Below are positions 4,946 through 5,617 of a stretch of 5,617 nucleotides of DNA, piece by piece; positions within the stretch are counted from its first letter, which is position 1, and every line of letters starts with the position of its first letter. The notes under the pieces were generated by a model. The model saw only the letters and a program-made list of their open reading frames with translations. It did not search any database and had not been told where the DNA came from. The position numbers and the translations under genes were made by a program. Origin of the DNA: Vicinamibacteria bacterium (GTDB lineage: Bacteria; Acidobacteriota; Vicinamibacteria; Vicinamibacterales; 2-12-FULL-66-21); contig JAICSD010000310.1 of NCBI GenBank assembly GCA_025937075.1, positions 1-5,617 of the forward strand, in the 5' to 3' direction.

Positions 4946-5617
4946 ATGCGCCGCATCCTGCACGTCGACATGGACGCGTTCTACGCGTCCGTCGAGCAGC
5001 GCGACAATCCCTCCCTACGCGGACGGCCGGTTGCCGTCGGCGGCGATCCGGACAAGCGCGGCGTCGTCGCTGCCGCGAGCTACGAAGCGCGCGCCTACGG
5101 CGTGCGCTCGGCCATTCCGATGGCGCGCGCGGTGCGGCTCTGTCCGGACCTCGTCATCGTGCGTCCCGACTTCCACCGCTATCGGGATGCGTCGCAGGCG
5201 GTCTTCGCGCTCTTCCGATCCGTCACGCCGCTCGTCGAGCCGCTGTCGCTCGACGAGGCGTACCTCGACGTCACGGAGAACTCCTGGGGAGAGACGCTCG
5301 GCAAGGTCGTCGCGCAGCGGCTGAAAGCAGAGATTCGCGCGGCGACAGGTCTCACCGCTTCCGCGGGCGTCGCGCCGAACAAGTTCCTCGCAAAGATTGC
5401 GTCCGGGTGGAGGAAGCCGGACGGCCTCACCGTGATCGCGCCGGAGCGCGTCGAACAGTTCCTGCAGAAGCTGCCGGTGGAGGCGCTCTGGGGCGTGGGG
5501 CCGGTGACCGCGAAGAAGCTCCGCGCCATCGGCGTGACGCAGCTGATCGAAGTTCGCTCTGCTGATTTCCAACTTCTGCAGAAAACCGTGGGCAGCCTCG
5601 CCGACTGGCTGGAGAGC
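4946..5617 (+). CDS. dinB: DNA polymerase IV (Y-family translesion polymerase), C-terminal part cut by window edge
   Basis: The frame gives 224 residues and is still open at the edge; bacterial DinB is usually about 350-400 residues, so roughly the C-terminal third or more (rest of thumb, little finger, beta-clamp motif) is missing. The protein copies past damaged template bases without proofreading. Visible motifs: HVDMDAFYASVE with metal ligands Asp8 and Asp10 and steric-gate Tyr13 (E. coli DinB has Phe13); ASYEARAYGVRSAIPMARA, which contacts incoming nucleotide; PLSLDEAYLDVT with catalytic Asp103 and Glu104, the same numbers as E. coli; SAGVAPNKFLAKIASGWRKPDGL; and a helix-hairpin-helix-like LWGVGPVTAKKLRAIGV (182-197). 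The ATG at 4946 gives MRRILHVDMD, matching the E. coli N-terminus without gaps. It follows the NYN gene by 37 bases. Regulation by DNA damage is common in the family; only a non-canonical inverted repeat is seen here. Confidence 0.96.
   Translation, partial: MRRILHVDMDAFYASVEQRDNPSLRGRPVAVGGDPDKRGVVAAASYEARAYGVRSAIPMARAVRLCPDLVIVRPDFHRYRDASQAVFALFRSVTPLVEPLSLDEAYLDVTENSWGETLGKVVAQRLKAEIRAATGLTASAGVAPNKFLAKIASGWRKPDGLTVIAPERVEQFLQKLPVEALWGVGPVTAKKLRAIGVTQLIEVRSADFQLLQKTVGSLADWLES

Noticed and set aside
3439..4971. Very long open frame (510 codons) on the minus strand opposite the NYN gene
   Set aside because: Its translation is dominated by Arg, Leu, His and Ala with no recognisable domain or signal, as expected opposite a GC-rich gene with strong third-position G/C. 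The plus strand here has clear NYN catalytic motifs.
5015..5572. Minus-strand open frame of 185 codons at the right end
   Set aside because: It lies opposite dinB, whose frame carries all the Y-family catalytic motifs; the antisense translation is Arg/His/Glu-rich and featureless.
1..5617. Mobile element, phage or defence island
   Set aside because: No transposase, integrase, terminal inverted repeats, att-like duplications or CRISPR spacing were seen, and base composition looks uniform throughout.

Overview
The window is uniformly GC-rich and gene-dense. It holds five plus-strand genes in a row and the start of one minus-strand gene at the left edge. Short intergenic gaps, secreted or lipoprotein products, -10-like TAnnAT elements close to the starts and the style of the membrane protein suggest a soil-type Acidobacteriota bacterium, perhaps class Vicinamibacteria. 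That placement is inferred from general appearance; no marker gene fixes it. I see no rRNA, tRNA, CRISPR array or insertion sequence.

Layout. (1) 1-225, minus: the first 75 codons of a lipoprotein gene that runs off the left edge. (2) 203-1330, plus: a polytopic membrane protein resembling GT-C glycosyltransferases, head-to-head with the lipoprotein gene; the 5' ends probably overlap. (3) 1331-1444: a heptameric GAACnnn repeat, a perfect hairpin, then a -10-like box and a good Shine-Dalgarno. (4) 1445-2272: a secreted SGNH/GDSL hydrolase. (5) 2273-3400: a secreted protein with two cyclophilin domains, whose ATG abuts the hydrolase stop codon (TAGATG), so the two are almost certainly one translationally coupled operon. 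(6) 3401-3480: a gap with a 10-bp palindrome abutting and sharing one base with a -10-like box. (7) 3481-4908: a NYN ribonuclease-like domain with two OST-HTH/LOTUS-type modules and an acidic-then-basic tail, starting at TTG. (8) 4946-5617: the first 224 residues of DNA polymerase IV (dinB), cut by the right edge and preceded by a GAACGC-N5-GCGTTC inverted repeat and a nearly leaderless start.

Two functional groups are visible. The left half (lipoprotein, membrane protein, SGNH hydrolase, double cyclophilin) concerns the envelope or periplasm. The right half (NYN-LOTUS protein and dinB) concerns cytoplasmic nucleic acids. The most distinctive item is the NYN-LOTUS-LOTUS protein. This architecture is related to described families, so I do not claim a new system, but its tail, tandem linker duplication, TTG start and dinB neighbour deserve a look.
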